From Betaproteobacteria bacterium (GTDB lineage: Bacteria > Desulfobacterota > Desulfovibrionia > Desulfovibrionales > Desulfovibrionaceae): a DNA stretch of 12,359 nucleotides. Shown here in pieces: positions 6,527-12,359 of this stretch. Where the stretch lies: assembly GCA_009778295.1 (NCBI GenBank), contig WRKB01000290.1, positions 1 to 12,359 on the forward strand, given 5' to 3'. The stretch's first letter is position 1. Every line of letters starts with the position of its first letter. Position numbers and translations under genes: made by a program. Under the pieces are notes generated by a model. It did no database searches. It saw only the letters and a list, made by a program, of their open reading frames with translations, and was not told the origin of the DNA.

Positions 6527-6538
6527 AAGGACGCAACT

Positions 6539-7843
6539 ATGGATGATGTTGTTCTGCTTTCCCGCCTGCAATTCGCAGTAGCGGTATTATTCCACTTCAT
6601 CTTCGTCCCCCTGACGCTCGGGCTTTCCGTGCTTCTGGCATGGATGGAGACGCGCTATGTCACGACAGGAGACGAAGTCTACAAGCGCATGGCGAAATTC
6701 TGGGGCAAACTGTTTCTGATCAACTTCACGCTGGGCGTGGTGACCGGTATAACCTTGGAATTTCAATTCGGAACCAACTGGTCGCGCTATTCCACGTATG
6801 TGGGCGATATTTTCGGTTCCCTGCTGGCTATTGAGGCCACTGTCGCCTTTTTTCTGGAATCGACCTTCGTGGCGGTCTGGGCTTTCGGCTGGAACCGTTT
6901 AGGCAAAAAGACCCATTGTTTTGCTATCTGGATGGTGGCAATCGCCTCTAACTGTTCCGCGCTGTGGATCATTCTTGCCAACGGCTGGATGCAACATCCC
7001 GTCGGATATGTGATCCGCAACGGCAGGGCCGAGCTTCAAGATTTCTTCGCCGTGCTCACCAACCCCTACGCTTGGGGCCAGTATGCGCACACCATCCTCT
7101 CTGCATGGATGCTCGCGAGTTTCTTTGTACTCGGCATCTCCGCCTGGCATCTGGCACGCAAGAGCAACGGCGATTTCTTCCGCCGCTGTTTCCGCATGGC
7201 CGCTCCCTTTGCACTGATCTGCGCGCTGCTCACCGCATTGACCGGGCACCAGCAGGGCATGGCTGTGGCCAAGTATCAGCCTGTCAAACTGTCAGCCATG
7301 GAAGCCCAGTGGGAAACGCAGAAGCATGTGCCTGTACATTTGCTGCAAATCCCTGACCGGGCCAACAAAATGAACAGCCTGGAAGCGTTGAGCGTTCCCG
7401 GCCTCATGAGCTGGATGGCCTATGGTGATGTCAATGCCGAGATCAAGGGCCTCAAGGCCTTTCCGGAAACCGACTGGCCTCCGGTCAACACCACGTTCTG
7501 GTCCTTCCGCGTCATGGTAGCTCTTGGGGTGATCTTCATTCTGTTGGCGGGCGTCGCCTTCCTGCAGCGAAACAAGGAGGAGATCGGGCCAGGAATCGCG
7601 CGTGCGTTAGTTTGGGCCATCCCCCTGCCGTATCTGGGCTTGGCCTTTGGTTGGACTGTGGCGGAAGTGGGCAGACAGCCCTGGATAGTCCACGGCCTCA
7701 TGCGCACGACGGATGCGGTGTCGCCCGTGCCCGCCGGCAATGTCGTCCTGTCTCTCATTGCGTTCATTGTGGTCTACAGCCTGCTGGGGCTTATTGATAT
7801 TTATCTGCTGCGCAAATACGCCTGTCAGGGGCCGGGGAGGTAA
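6539..7843 (+). CDS. cydA: Cytochrome bd quinol oxidase subunit I
   Basis: Membrane subunit carrying hemes b558, b595 and d; oxidises quinol and reduces O2 to water, building a proton gradient without pumping. Heme and channel residues can be placed: H19, E99 and E107 as in E. coli, H184 in GQYAHTILSAW, R324 and M326 in FWSFRVMV, and the quinol-site pair K250 and E255 (K-L-S-A-M-E). GWTVAEVGRQPW (371-382) is a hallmark of the subunit. At 434 residues it is shorter than E. coli CydA (about 520) because it lacks the long Q-loop insertion, so it is the short Q-loop type. About nine hydrophobic spans are visible. The start has AAAGGA about 7 nt upstream. The 12-nt gap from roo and 2-nt gap to cydB imply one transcript. 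Confidence 0.98.
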   Translation: MDDVVLLSRLQFAVAVLFHFIFVPLTLGLSVLLAWMETRYVTTGDEVYKRMAKFWGKLFLINFTLGVVTGITLEFQFGTNWSRYSTYVGDIFGSLLAIEATVAFFLESTFVAVWAFGWNRLGKKTHCFAIWMVAIASNCSALWIILANGWMQHPVGYVIRNGRAELQDFFAVLTNPYAWGQYAHTILSAWMLASFFVLGISAWHLARKSNGDFFRRCFRMAAPFALICALLTALTGHQQGMAVAKYQPVKLSAMEAQWETQKHVPVHLLQIPDRANKMNSLEALSVPGLMSWMAYGDVNAEIKGLKAFPETDWPPVNTTFWSFRVMVALGVIFILLAGVAFLQRNKEEIGPGIARALVWAIPLPYLGLAFGWTVAEVGRQPWIVHGLMRTTDAVSPVPAGNVVLSLIAFIVVYSLLGLIDIYLLRKYACQGPGR

Positions 7844-7845
7844 CC

Positions 7846-8886
7846 ATGGAAACATATCAGATACTTCAAATCGCCTGGTTCTGCCTCTGGGGACTCTTGT
7901 GGGCCGTGTACTTCCTCCTTGACGGCTTTGACTTCGGCCTTGGTACGCTTTTGCCCTTTCTCGGCAAGACGGAAGAGGAGAAGCGCGTTATCTACAACGC
8001 CGCCGGTCCATACTGGGACGGCAACGAAGTATGGCTTATCTCCGCGGGGGGCGTGACCTTCGCGGCCTTCCCAAAGGCATATGCTGTAATGTTCAGCGCT
8101 CTATACGCGCCCTTGCTCATTTTGCTTTTCACCCTCATCTTCCGGGCCGTGTCTTATGAATTCCGCAGCAAGGAAACCCTGCCCGGCTGGACACAATTGT
8201 GGGATACTGTCCAGTTCCTCGGCAACTTTCTGCCCGCTCTGCTGTTCGGCGTAGCCTTCGCCAACCTGTTCAGAGGCATCCCCATTGATCAGTACGGCAT
8301 ATACCACGGCAGCCTGATCGAGCTGCTCAATCCCTATGGGCTGGCCGGCGGCGTATTCTTCGTGCTGATATTCGCCTTGCACGGCGCGTTGTGGCTTTCC
8401 CTCAAGTCCGAAGGCGGACTGCACACCAAAGCGGTTGCCGCCGCCATCGGTCTGTGGCCGATCGTACTGATCGTAACGCTGGCCTTTTTGGGGCTTACTG
8501 CCTATTATACCAATCTGTACGCCAACTATCTGAAGTATCCCCTCTTGGGCGTGGCACCCTTACTGGCCGTGGTTGGCCTGCTCGGTGTGCGCTGTTGCCT
8601 GACGTCCGGCAAGCTGCTGCTTGCTTGGGCAAGTAGTGGGCTGTTCATTATCGGCGTGACCTTCTTCGGCGTGCTGGGCATGTTCCCCGGCATGATCATC
8701 TCAAGCATGAATCCGGCCTGGACAGTCACAGCCTTCAACGGCTCTTCCAGTCAGTTGACGCTGACCATCATGCTGGGGGTCGCGCTTGTCTTCGTGCCCA
8801 TTGTCATCTGCTACCAGTTCTGGATGTACAGGACCTTCGCCGGGCCAGTGACGCACGAACATCTGAAGGACGAACACTCGTATTAA
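7846..8886 (+). CDS. cydB: Cytochrome bd quinol oxidase subunit II
   Basis: Second core subunit of cytochrome bd, needed for stable heme insertion into the CydAB complex in the inner membrane. The 346 residues contain LDGFDFGLG (25-33), GPYWDGNEVWL (54-64) and FPKAYA (75-80), all characteristic of CydB, followed by hydrophobic helices to near the C-terminus. The ribosome site GGAGGTAACC directly before the ATG is the strongest in the operon and overlaps the end of cydA, 2 nt away. No cydX-like small accessory gene is visible in the following 130 nt, nor cydDC nearby. The gene ends just before the highly structured region starting at 8898. Confidence 0.97.
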   Translation: METYQILQIAWFCLWGLLWAVYFLLDGFDFGLGTLLPFLGKTEEEKRVIYNAAGPYWDGNEVWLISAGGVTFAAFPKAYAVMFSALYAPLLILLFTLIFRAVSYEFRSKETLPGWTQLWDTVQFLGNFLPALLFGVAFANLFRGIPIDQYGIYHGSLIELLNPYGLAGGVFFVLIFALHGALWLSLKSEGGLHTKAVAAAIGLWPIVLIVTLAFLGLTAYYTNLYANYLKYPLLGVAPLLAVVGLLGVRCCLTSGKLLLAWASSGLFIIGVTFFGVLGMFPGMIISSMNPAWTVTAFNGSSSQLTLTIMLGVALVFVPIVICYQFWMYRTFAGPVTHEHLKDEHSY

Positions 8887-8897
8887 ATACTATCAAA

Positions 8898-8956
8898 CCG
8901 GCAGGGGGGGCTTCCCCCCTGCCCTCCGGCAGGGGGAGTACTCCCTGCATTGTTTT
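8898..8956 (+). terminator. Competing GC-rich hairpins after cydB, possible terminator or attenuator
   Basis: Two copies of CCGGCAGGGGG (8898-8908, 8926-8936) flank a CCCCCCTGCC block. Hairpin A pairs 8900-8909 with 8914-8923 (10 bp, 4-nt loop). Hairpin B pairs 8915-8923 with 8928-8936 (9 bp, 4-nt loop) and excludes A. Hairpin C pairs GCAGGG (8929-8934) with CCCTGC (8943-8948), is compatible with A but not B, and is followed by ATTGTTTTATT. A plus C would act as a weak terminator for cydB. The switch-like arrangement could also be a dispersed palindromic repeat. Confidence 0.5.
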
Positions 8957-9011
8957 ATTCGATTTCTCAATCAAAATTGCATCCTGCAATTTTGATTGAG
9001 AAATCGAATAA
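8955..9011 (+). repeat. Perfect 27-bp inverted repeat with 3-nt loop
   Basis: Positions 8955-8981 are the exact reverse complement of 8985-9011, with TCC as loop. Outside it, G-U wobbles (8953-8954 with 9012-9013) and CATTGT (8948-8953) versus ACAATG (9017-9022) can lengthen the stem. The right arm runs up to the AAGG (9010-9013) and the base of the fold reaches the ATG of the thiolase gene. No T-run follows, so it is not an intrinsic terminator. It could control translation, be a MITE-like palindrome, or be an assembly foldback. Confidence 0.9.
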
Positions 9012-9019
9012 GGTCCACA

Positions 9020-9919
9020 ATGAAATGCAAAGTCTGTAAAGAACTCGCTGTCGTGGCGCTTCCCAGCCACCATGCGGGTTTTTGCGCCTCCTGTTATTTG
9101 GATTTTTTTTCCCGGCAGGTGGAGCGAGGCATCCGCGGGCAAGGGCTGTTTACACGCGAGGATCGCGTGCTAGTCGCGCTTTCTGGCGGCAAAGACTCGC
9201 TTGCCCTCGCTTTGGAACTTAAACGTCAGGACTACCAGATAACAGGCTTATTCATCGATCTTGCTATTCCGGATGCTTCGAACGCGGCCCGGGGCGTTAC
9301 AGAGCGCTTTTGTGCACATCACGGCATCAAGCTGCTGGTGAAAGATATGGCGGGGGAAGGGCTTGCCGTTCCGTTGGTCCGGGAACGCCTGCGGCGTCCC
9401 ATCTGCTCTGCCTGCGGCAAAATCAAACGCTACTGGTTCAACCGCACGGCACTGGAGAACGGGTATACTGTGCTTGCCACAGGACACAATCTGGATGACG
9501 AGATTGCACGGCTGACCAGCAATACGCTACGCTGGGATCAGTCCTATCTGTCGGATCAGGGTCCATTATTGGAGGGAGAGGACGGCTTTGCGCGCAAGGT
9601 GAAACCCTTATGGCGGCTCAGCGAATTTGAAACGGCCAATTATGCCTTTTTGATGAATATCGAATACCACCACACTCCCTGCCCGTACAGTAAAGGCGCG
9701 AGTTTCACCATGTATAAACTGCTATGGCAGCAACTCGAAGAGAGCATGCCAGGCCGTAAGCTTGATTTTTATCAGGCTTTTCTGGAGCGAGGGAGACCGA
9801 ACTTCGCCCAGCGGGAAACAGCCGTTGGAACGAAACTTGCGCCTTGCAGCCGTTGCGGCTATCCTACGTCTGCAGGGCTTTGCGGCGTATGTCGAATTAA
9901 GGAAGCGATTAATGGCTGA
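9020..9919 (+). CDS. TtuA/TtcA-family tRNA thiolation enzyme
   Basis: An adenylating PP-loop enzyme that probably puts sulfur on a tRNA base; the exact position (2-thio-U54, U34 or C32) cannot be told from sequence alone. Of 299 residues, the N-terminal zinc finger has C3, C6, C22, C25. The ATP pyrophosphatase loop SGGKDS is at 55-60. C129 and C132 (PICSACGK) with C221 (CPYSKGA) match the three cysteines that hold the [4Fe-4S] cluster in TtuA. GHNLDDE is at 155-161. A second zinc finger near the end has C276, C279, C288 and C291. Twin zinc fingers point to the TtuA/Ncs6 branch rather than TtcA proper. The frame extends upstream to a TTG at 8996, but that would lie inside the inverted repeat; the ATG has AAGG 6 nt upstream. 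It overlaps the CYTH gene by 8 nt. Confidence 0.9.
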   Translation: MKCKVCKELAVVALPSHHAGFCASCYLDFFSRQVERGIRGQGLFTREDRVLVALSGGKDSLALALELKRQDYQITGLFIDLAIPDASNAARGVTERFCAHHGIKLLVKDMAGEGLAVPLVRERLRRPICSACGKIKRYWFNRTALENGYTVLATGHNLDDEIARLTSNTLRWDQSYLSDQGPLLEGEDGFARKVKPLWRLSEFETANYAFLMNIEYHHTPCPYSKGASFTMYKLLWQQLEESMPGRKLDFYQAFLERGRPNFAQRETAVGTKLAPCSRCGYPTSAGLCGVCRIKEAING

Positions 9920-10376
9920 GGAAATCGAACGGAAATTTCTTCTGCGCAACGAAGACTGGCGTGGCCTTGCGCCAGGCAAAATCTGTGTGCAGGGATATCT
10001 GACGGGTAGCGGGGAATGTTGTGTACGTGTCCGTATTGTGGAAAACACAGCCACGCTAACTATCAAAAGCGCGACCCTAGGGGCCAGCCGCAGCGAGTTC
10101 GAATATGAAATTCCGCTTGAAGATGCACGGCGGATATTGGCTACACTGACGAGGATGCCGCAGGTGGAAAAGACCCGCTATTCTGTCGAACATAGAGGTT
10201 TTTGCTGGGAAATCGATGAATTCCATGGTGAAAATCAAGGACTTACGGTGGCGGAAATTGAGCTTGAGCATGAAGATCAAAACTTTGAAAGGCCAGCCTG
10301 GATCGGTGAGGAAATTACGGGCGATCCCCGGTATTACAATGTAAATCTGGCGCGCGTGCCTTACAGTAAATGGTAG
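9912..10376 (+). CDS. CYTH-domain triphosphatase
   Basis: The CYTH family folds as a tunnel that hydrolyses triphosphates, commonly inorganic tripolyphosphate, and sometimes makes cAMP. The 154-residue length fits the small single-domain members. The signature E-x-E-x-K appears as EIERK (4-8). Charged tunnel strands follow: VRVR (38-41), TIK (50-52), EFEYEI (62-67), EKTRY (86-90), WEIDEF (99-104) and AEIELE (114-119), and the end GDPRYYNVNLA is typical. The start is the ATG at 9912, with AAGGA about 9 nt upstream; a longer in-frame reading from 9762 only overlaps the thiolase gene. The 8-nt overlap with the thiolase implies translational coupling. Triphosphatase function is more likely than adenylate cyclase, but this is an inference. 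Confidence 0.9.
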   Translation: MAEEIERKFLLRNEDWRGLAPGKICVQGYLTGSGECCVRVRIVENTATLTIKSATLGASRSEFEYEIPLEDARRILATLTRMPQVEKTRYSVEHRGFCWEIDEFHGENQGLTVAEIELEHEDQNFERPAWIGEEITGDPRYYNVNLARVPYSKW

Positions 10377-10446
10377 CAAGCAGCTGACCACCTGCTCCTG
10401 CCGGGATCCTCAAGCCGGATTACTGTCAGACGTCAGAGGAGAACAT

Positions 10447-12237
10447 GTGCTGTTTTCTTCCCTAAAGTCCCTGTGCGTCTTGTTTCCCTTTTTGCCGGAA
10501 CTGCGCGCCTATAGCCGTCAAGATTTCAAAGCGGATTTTGCTGCCGCCCTGACCGTGGCGGCGGTGAGCATACCGCAGGCCATGGCCTACGCCACGCTGG
10601 CCGGAGTGCATCCGAAATACGGCCTGTATGCGTCCATCGCGCCGGTGATTGTGACCGCATTATGGGGCAATTCACGGTATTCGCAGGCCGGTCCCACAAA
10701 CACCATCTCCATGTTGCTGTTTTCCGCCTGCTCCCAGATAAGCGTGGCAGGCATCCCGCTTTCCGCCATGCCCGAAGAGGCGCGCATGCCGTACATATTC
10801 GGCATAGCCATTTTTGCCGGGGCAATTCAGGTGATCATGGGACTTGCGCGTTTCGGCGAACTGGCCGGCTATATTTCGCACGCGGTCATTACCGGCTTCA
10901 TCACAGGGGCCGCGCTGCTCATCGCCGGCGGAGAGATCAAACATTTTTTGGGCCTGCATTTCGCTTCTCCGGGCGGTTTTTTTCCGCACATTCTGGAATC
11001 CGTGCGGCACATCACGCAAACCAACCCCGACAGCGTAGTCTTCGGCGTCTGCGCAATCGCGCTGGTTGTCGCTTTCAAGCAGTATCTGCCGCGCTGGCCG
11101 GGTGCGCTCCTGACCTTGGCGATATGCTCGCTGATCGCCGCTCTGACAGACGCCAAAAGCCGCGGCGTGGCAATGGCCGGCGCCATACCCCTGGGTTTGC
11201 CGCCCCTATCTCTGCCGCCGATGCCTGATCTCGAACTGATGCGGGCTTTTTTCACGCCTGCCTTGGCCATTGCCATTGTCGGCGCCGTGGAAGCGATCGC
11301 CATTGCCAAAAATATGGCCGCCGCGAAGAATCAGGACTTTGACCCCAGCCGGGAGCTTGTGGGGCAGGGGCTCGGCAACGTGAGCGCTGGTTTTTGTTCC
11401 GGCATTCCGGGCTGTGCTTCCTTTATCAGGAGTGCCGTGAATTTCTCTTCCGGAGCGCGCAGCCGTTTTGCCGGGGCCTTTGCGGGAATGTTCATGCTCC
11501 TCGCCTTGCTTGTGCTTTCCCCGCTCACCGAAAACCTGCCCCTGCCCGCTCTGGCCGGACTGCTTATGGTAGTGGCTTGGAACATGGTCAAAATCGAAGA
11601 AATCCGTTTCTGCCTCAAAGCCACCCAGGCGGATCGTCTGGTTTTACTTACAAGCTTGAGCGCGACGTTGCTGCTCGACCTGGAAAAGGCCATTCTGCTG
11701 GGGGTGTTTCTCTCCCTTATTTTATTCGTACGTAAATCCTCCCAGGTCATTCTCCAGCGCATCCCGCCGCAACATCCCGTGTTTGTGGATTTCCCCTGGG
11801 CCAGAGACTGCCCCAATCTGGCGCTCTTTTTTATGGCCGGGACCTTGTTTTTCGGCGCCATCAACGAACTGGAGCGCCAACTTCGCGCGCATGAGCAACA
11901 GTTGCCAAGCGTACTGATACTGCACCTGAACCGGGTATTCTGGATTGATGCCTCCGGAGTACACACGCTGGAGCAGTTCATTGAGCGATGCCTGGCGCGG
12001 GGGATTGTGCCGATCCTGGTGCATGACAACAAATCCGTGCGTACAATCCTTGAACGCACGGGGATTCTGGATCATTTGGGTGAAGGGTTTGTGGCTAGCG
12101 ATCTGCCGGAGGCGCTGGACTCCGCCGGAGTCCTGCTTGCGAAATATTTCTGCCGGAAGCGCGGTAGCGGAATCAGAAAAGAAGGAGCTTGTTCCTGTCA
12201 TCTCTGCCCGTTGCCGCAACGTGAAGGAAAGGCGTGA
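10447..12237 (+). CDS. SulP-family anion transporter with STAS domain
   Basis: An inner-membrane permease for sulfate, bicarbonate or a dicarboxylate; in a sulfate reducer sulfate is plausible, but the substrate is not fixed by sequence. Of 596 residues, the transport domain (about 25-430) has the SulP signature IPQAMAYATLAGVHPKYGLY (42-61) and the FDPSRELVGQGLGNV to SGIPGCASF region (298-326). A cytoplasmic STAS domain (about 455-560) has the IDASG loop at 500-504. The tail after about 570 is odd: basic, then CSCHLC and PLPQREG. The start is GTG at 10447 with GGAG 5 nt upstream; the ATG two bases earlier is out of frame and stops after six codons. The stop overlaps the next gene's start (GTGA). 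A gap of 70 nt separates it from the CYTH gene. Confidence 0.94.
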   Translation: MLFSSLKSLCVLFPFLPELRAYSRQDFKADFAAALTVAAVSIPQAMAYATLAGVHPKYGLYASIAPVIVTALWGNSRYSQAGPTNTISMLLFSACSQISVAGIPLSAMPEEARMPYIFGIAIFAGAIQVIMGLARFGELAGYISHAVITGFITGAALLIAGGEIKHFLGLHFASPGGFFPHILESVRHITQTNPDSVVFGVCAIALVVAFKQYLPRWPGALLTLAICSLIAALTDAKSRGVAMAGAIPLGLPPLSLPPMPDLELMRAFFTPALAIAIVGAVEAIAIAKNMAAAKNQDFDPSRELVGQGLGNVSAGFCSGIPGCASFIRSAVNFSSGARSRFAGAFAGMFMLLALLVLSPLTENLPLPALAGLLMVVAWNMVKIEEIRFCLKATQADRLVLLTSLSATLLLDLEKAILLGVFLSLILFVRKSSQVILQRIPPQHPVFVDFPWARDCPNLALFFMAGTLFFGAINELERQLRAHEQQLPSVLILHLNRVFWIDASGVHTLEQFIERCLARGIVPILVHDNKSVRTILERTGILDHLGEGFVASDLPEALDSAGVLLAKYFCRKRGSGIRKEGACSCHLCPLPQREGKA

Positions 12238-12359
12238 CCCAAACCGCCCCGGTGACTTTTGCCGCACACGAACCCTGGCTCGCACCACTGGCGGGGTATT
12301 CCGATCTGGCTTTTCGTCTGCTCTGCCGCGAAAACGGCGCGGCTGTATGCTGCACGGAA
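12234..12359 (+). CDS. tRNA-dihydrouridine synthase, N-terminal part only
   Basis: The window ends 42 codons into this gene. The start is GTG at 12234, overlapping the SulP stop by GTGA, with AAGGAAAGGC just upstream as ribosome site. After about 14 residues comes PWLAPLAGYSDLAFRLLCR, the family pattern L-A-P-M-A-G-x-T-D-x-x-F-R at the first strand of the FMN-binding TIM barrel, followed by ENGAAVCCTE, where the family has a G-A-x-x-x-x-T-E segment. Dihydrouridine synthases reduce uridines in the tRNA D-loop using FMN and NADPH. Which position is modified cannot be said. With the thiolase, this would be a second tRNA-modifying gene in the block. Confidence 0.85.
   Translation, partial: MTQTAPVTFAAHEPWLAPLAGYSDLAFRLLCRENGAAVCCTE

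Noticed and set aside
8955..9011. The 27-bp inverted repeat as an intrinsic terminator
   Set aside because: The stem is AT-rich and no T-run follows on the plus strand, so it lacks the required layout.
8996..9019. Upstream TTG start for the thiolase gene
   Set aside because: It would lie within the right arm of the inverted repeat, with no ribosome site. The ATG at 9020 begins just before the first zinc-finger cysteine.
8887..9019. A cydX-like small subunit gene after cydB
   Set aside because: No start codon with a ribosome site or hydrophobic short frame exists in this gap.
9762..10376. Longer version of the CYTH protein with 50 extra residues
   Set aside because: The extra part overlaps the thiolase coding sequence in another frame. 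The CYTH signature begins right after the ATG at 9912, which has its own ribosome site.
11331..12059. Long minus-strand open frame opposite the SulP gene
   Set aside because: It is Ser/Arg-rich with no motif and lies fully within a well-supported SulP reading frame.

Overview
The window looks like chromosomal DNA of an anaerobic, sulfate-reducing deltaproteobacterium, most likely a member of the Desulfovibrionaceae. The clues are a rubredoxin followed by rubredoxin:oxygen oxidoreductase (a flavodiiron protein), a linked cytochrome bd quinol oxidase, a YicC-RemA-Gmk block followed by PyrF, and moderately GC-rich coding sequence. The family assignment rests on gene content recognised by eye; no database search was run. 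Genes are dense, and I see no RNA genes, insertion sequences, prophage genes or CRISPR arrays.

Minus-strand block (about 3698 down to 1). A 74-residue orphan ends at a strong bidirectional terminator (3435-3461). Then come a 93-residue orphan, an FmdB-type zinc ribbon protein, a YicC-family endoribonuclease, a RemA/DUF370 regulator, guanylate kinase (gmk) and orotidine 5'-phosphate decarboxylase (pyrF, cut by the left edge). remA, gmk and pyrF are tightly packed: a 3-nt gap, then an ATGA overlap. This combines RNA turnover, a DNA-binding regulator and nucleotide synthesis.

Plus-strand block 1 (about 3904-4755) is a single exported protein of the phosphodiester glycosidase (NAGPA/DUF2233) family.

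Plus-strand block 2 (about 4836-8886) is an oxygen-reduction operon. A good promoter is followed by a 40-residue Cys/His-rich protein (short and easily overlooked), rubredoxin, the flavodiiron oxidase roo, cydA and cydB. The cytoplasmic route (rubredoxin to ROO) and the membrane route (quinol to cytochrome bd) of oxygen removal thus appear to be expressed together. A GC-rich hairpin separates rubredoxin from roo.

Region 8887-9019 is unusually structured. G/C-rich repeats can form competing hairpins, and next to them is a perfect 27-bp inverted repeat with a 3-nt loop that ends at the ribosome binding site of the next gene.

Plus-strand block 3 (9020 to the right edge) has a TtuA/TtcA-type tRNA thiolation enzyme overlapping by 8 nt with a CYTH-domain triphosphatase. 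A SulP anion transporter with a STAS domain follows, coupled by a GTGA overlap to a tRNA-dihydrouridine synthase that runs off the right edge.

The most interesting items are the combined rubredoxin-roo-cydAB operon with its unrecognised Cys-rich leader protein, and the structured region before the thiolase gene. I do not see evidence for a wholly new defence or mobile system.
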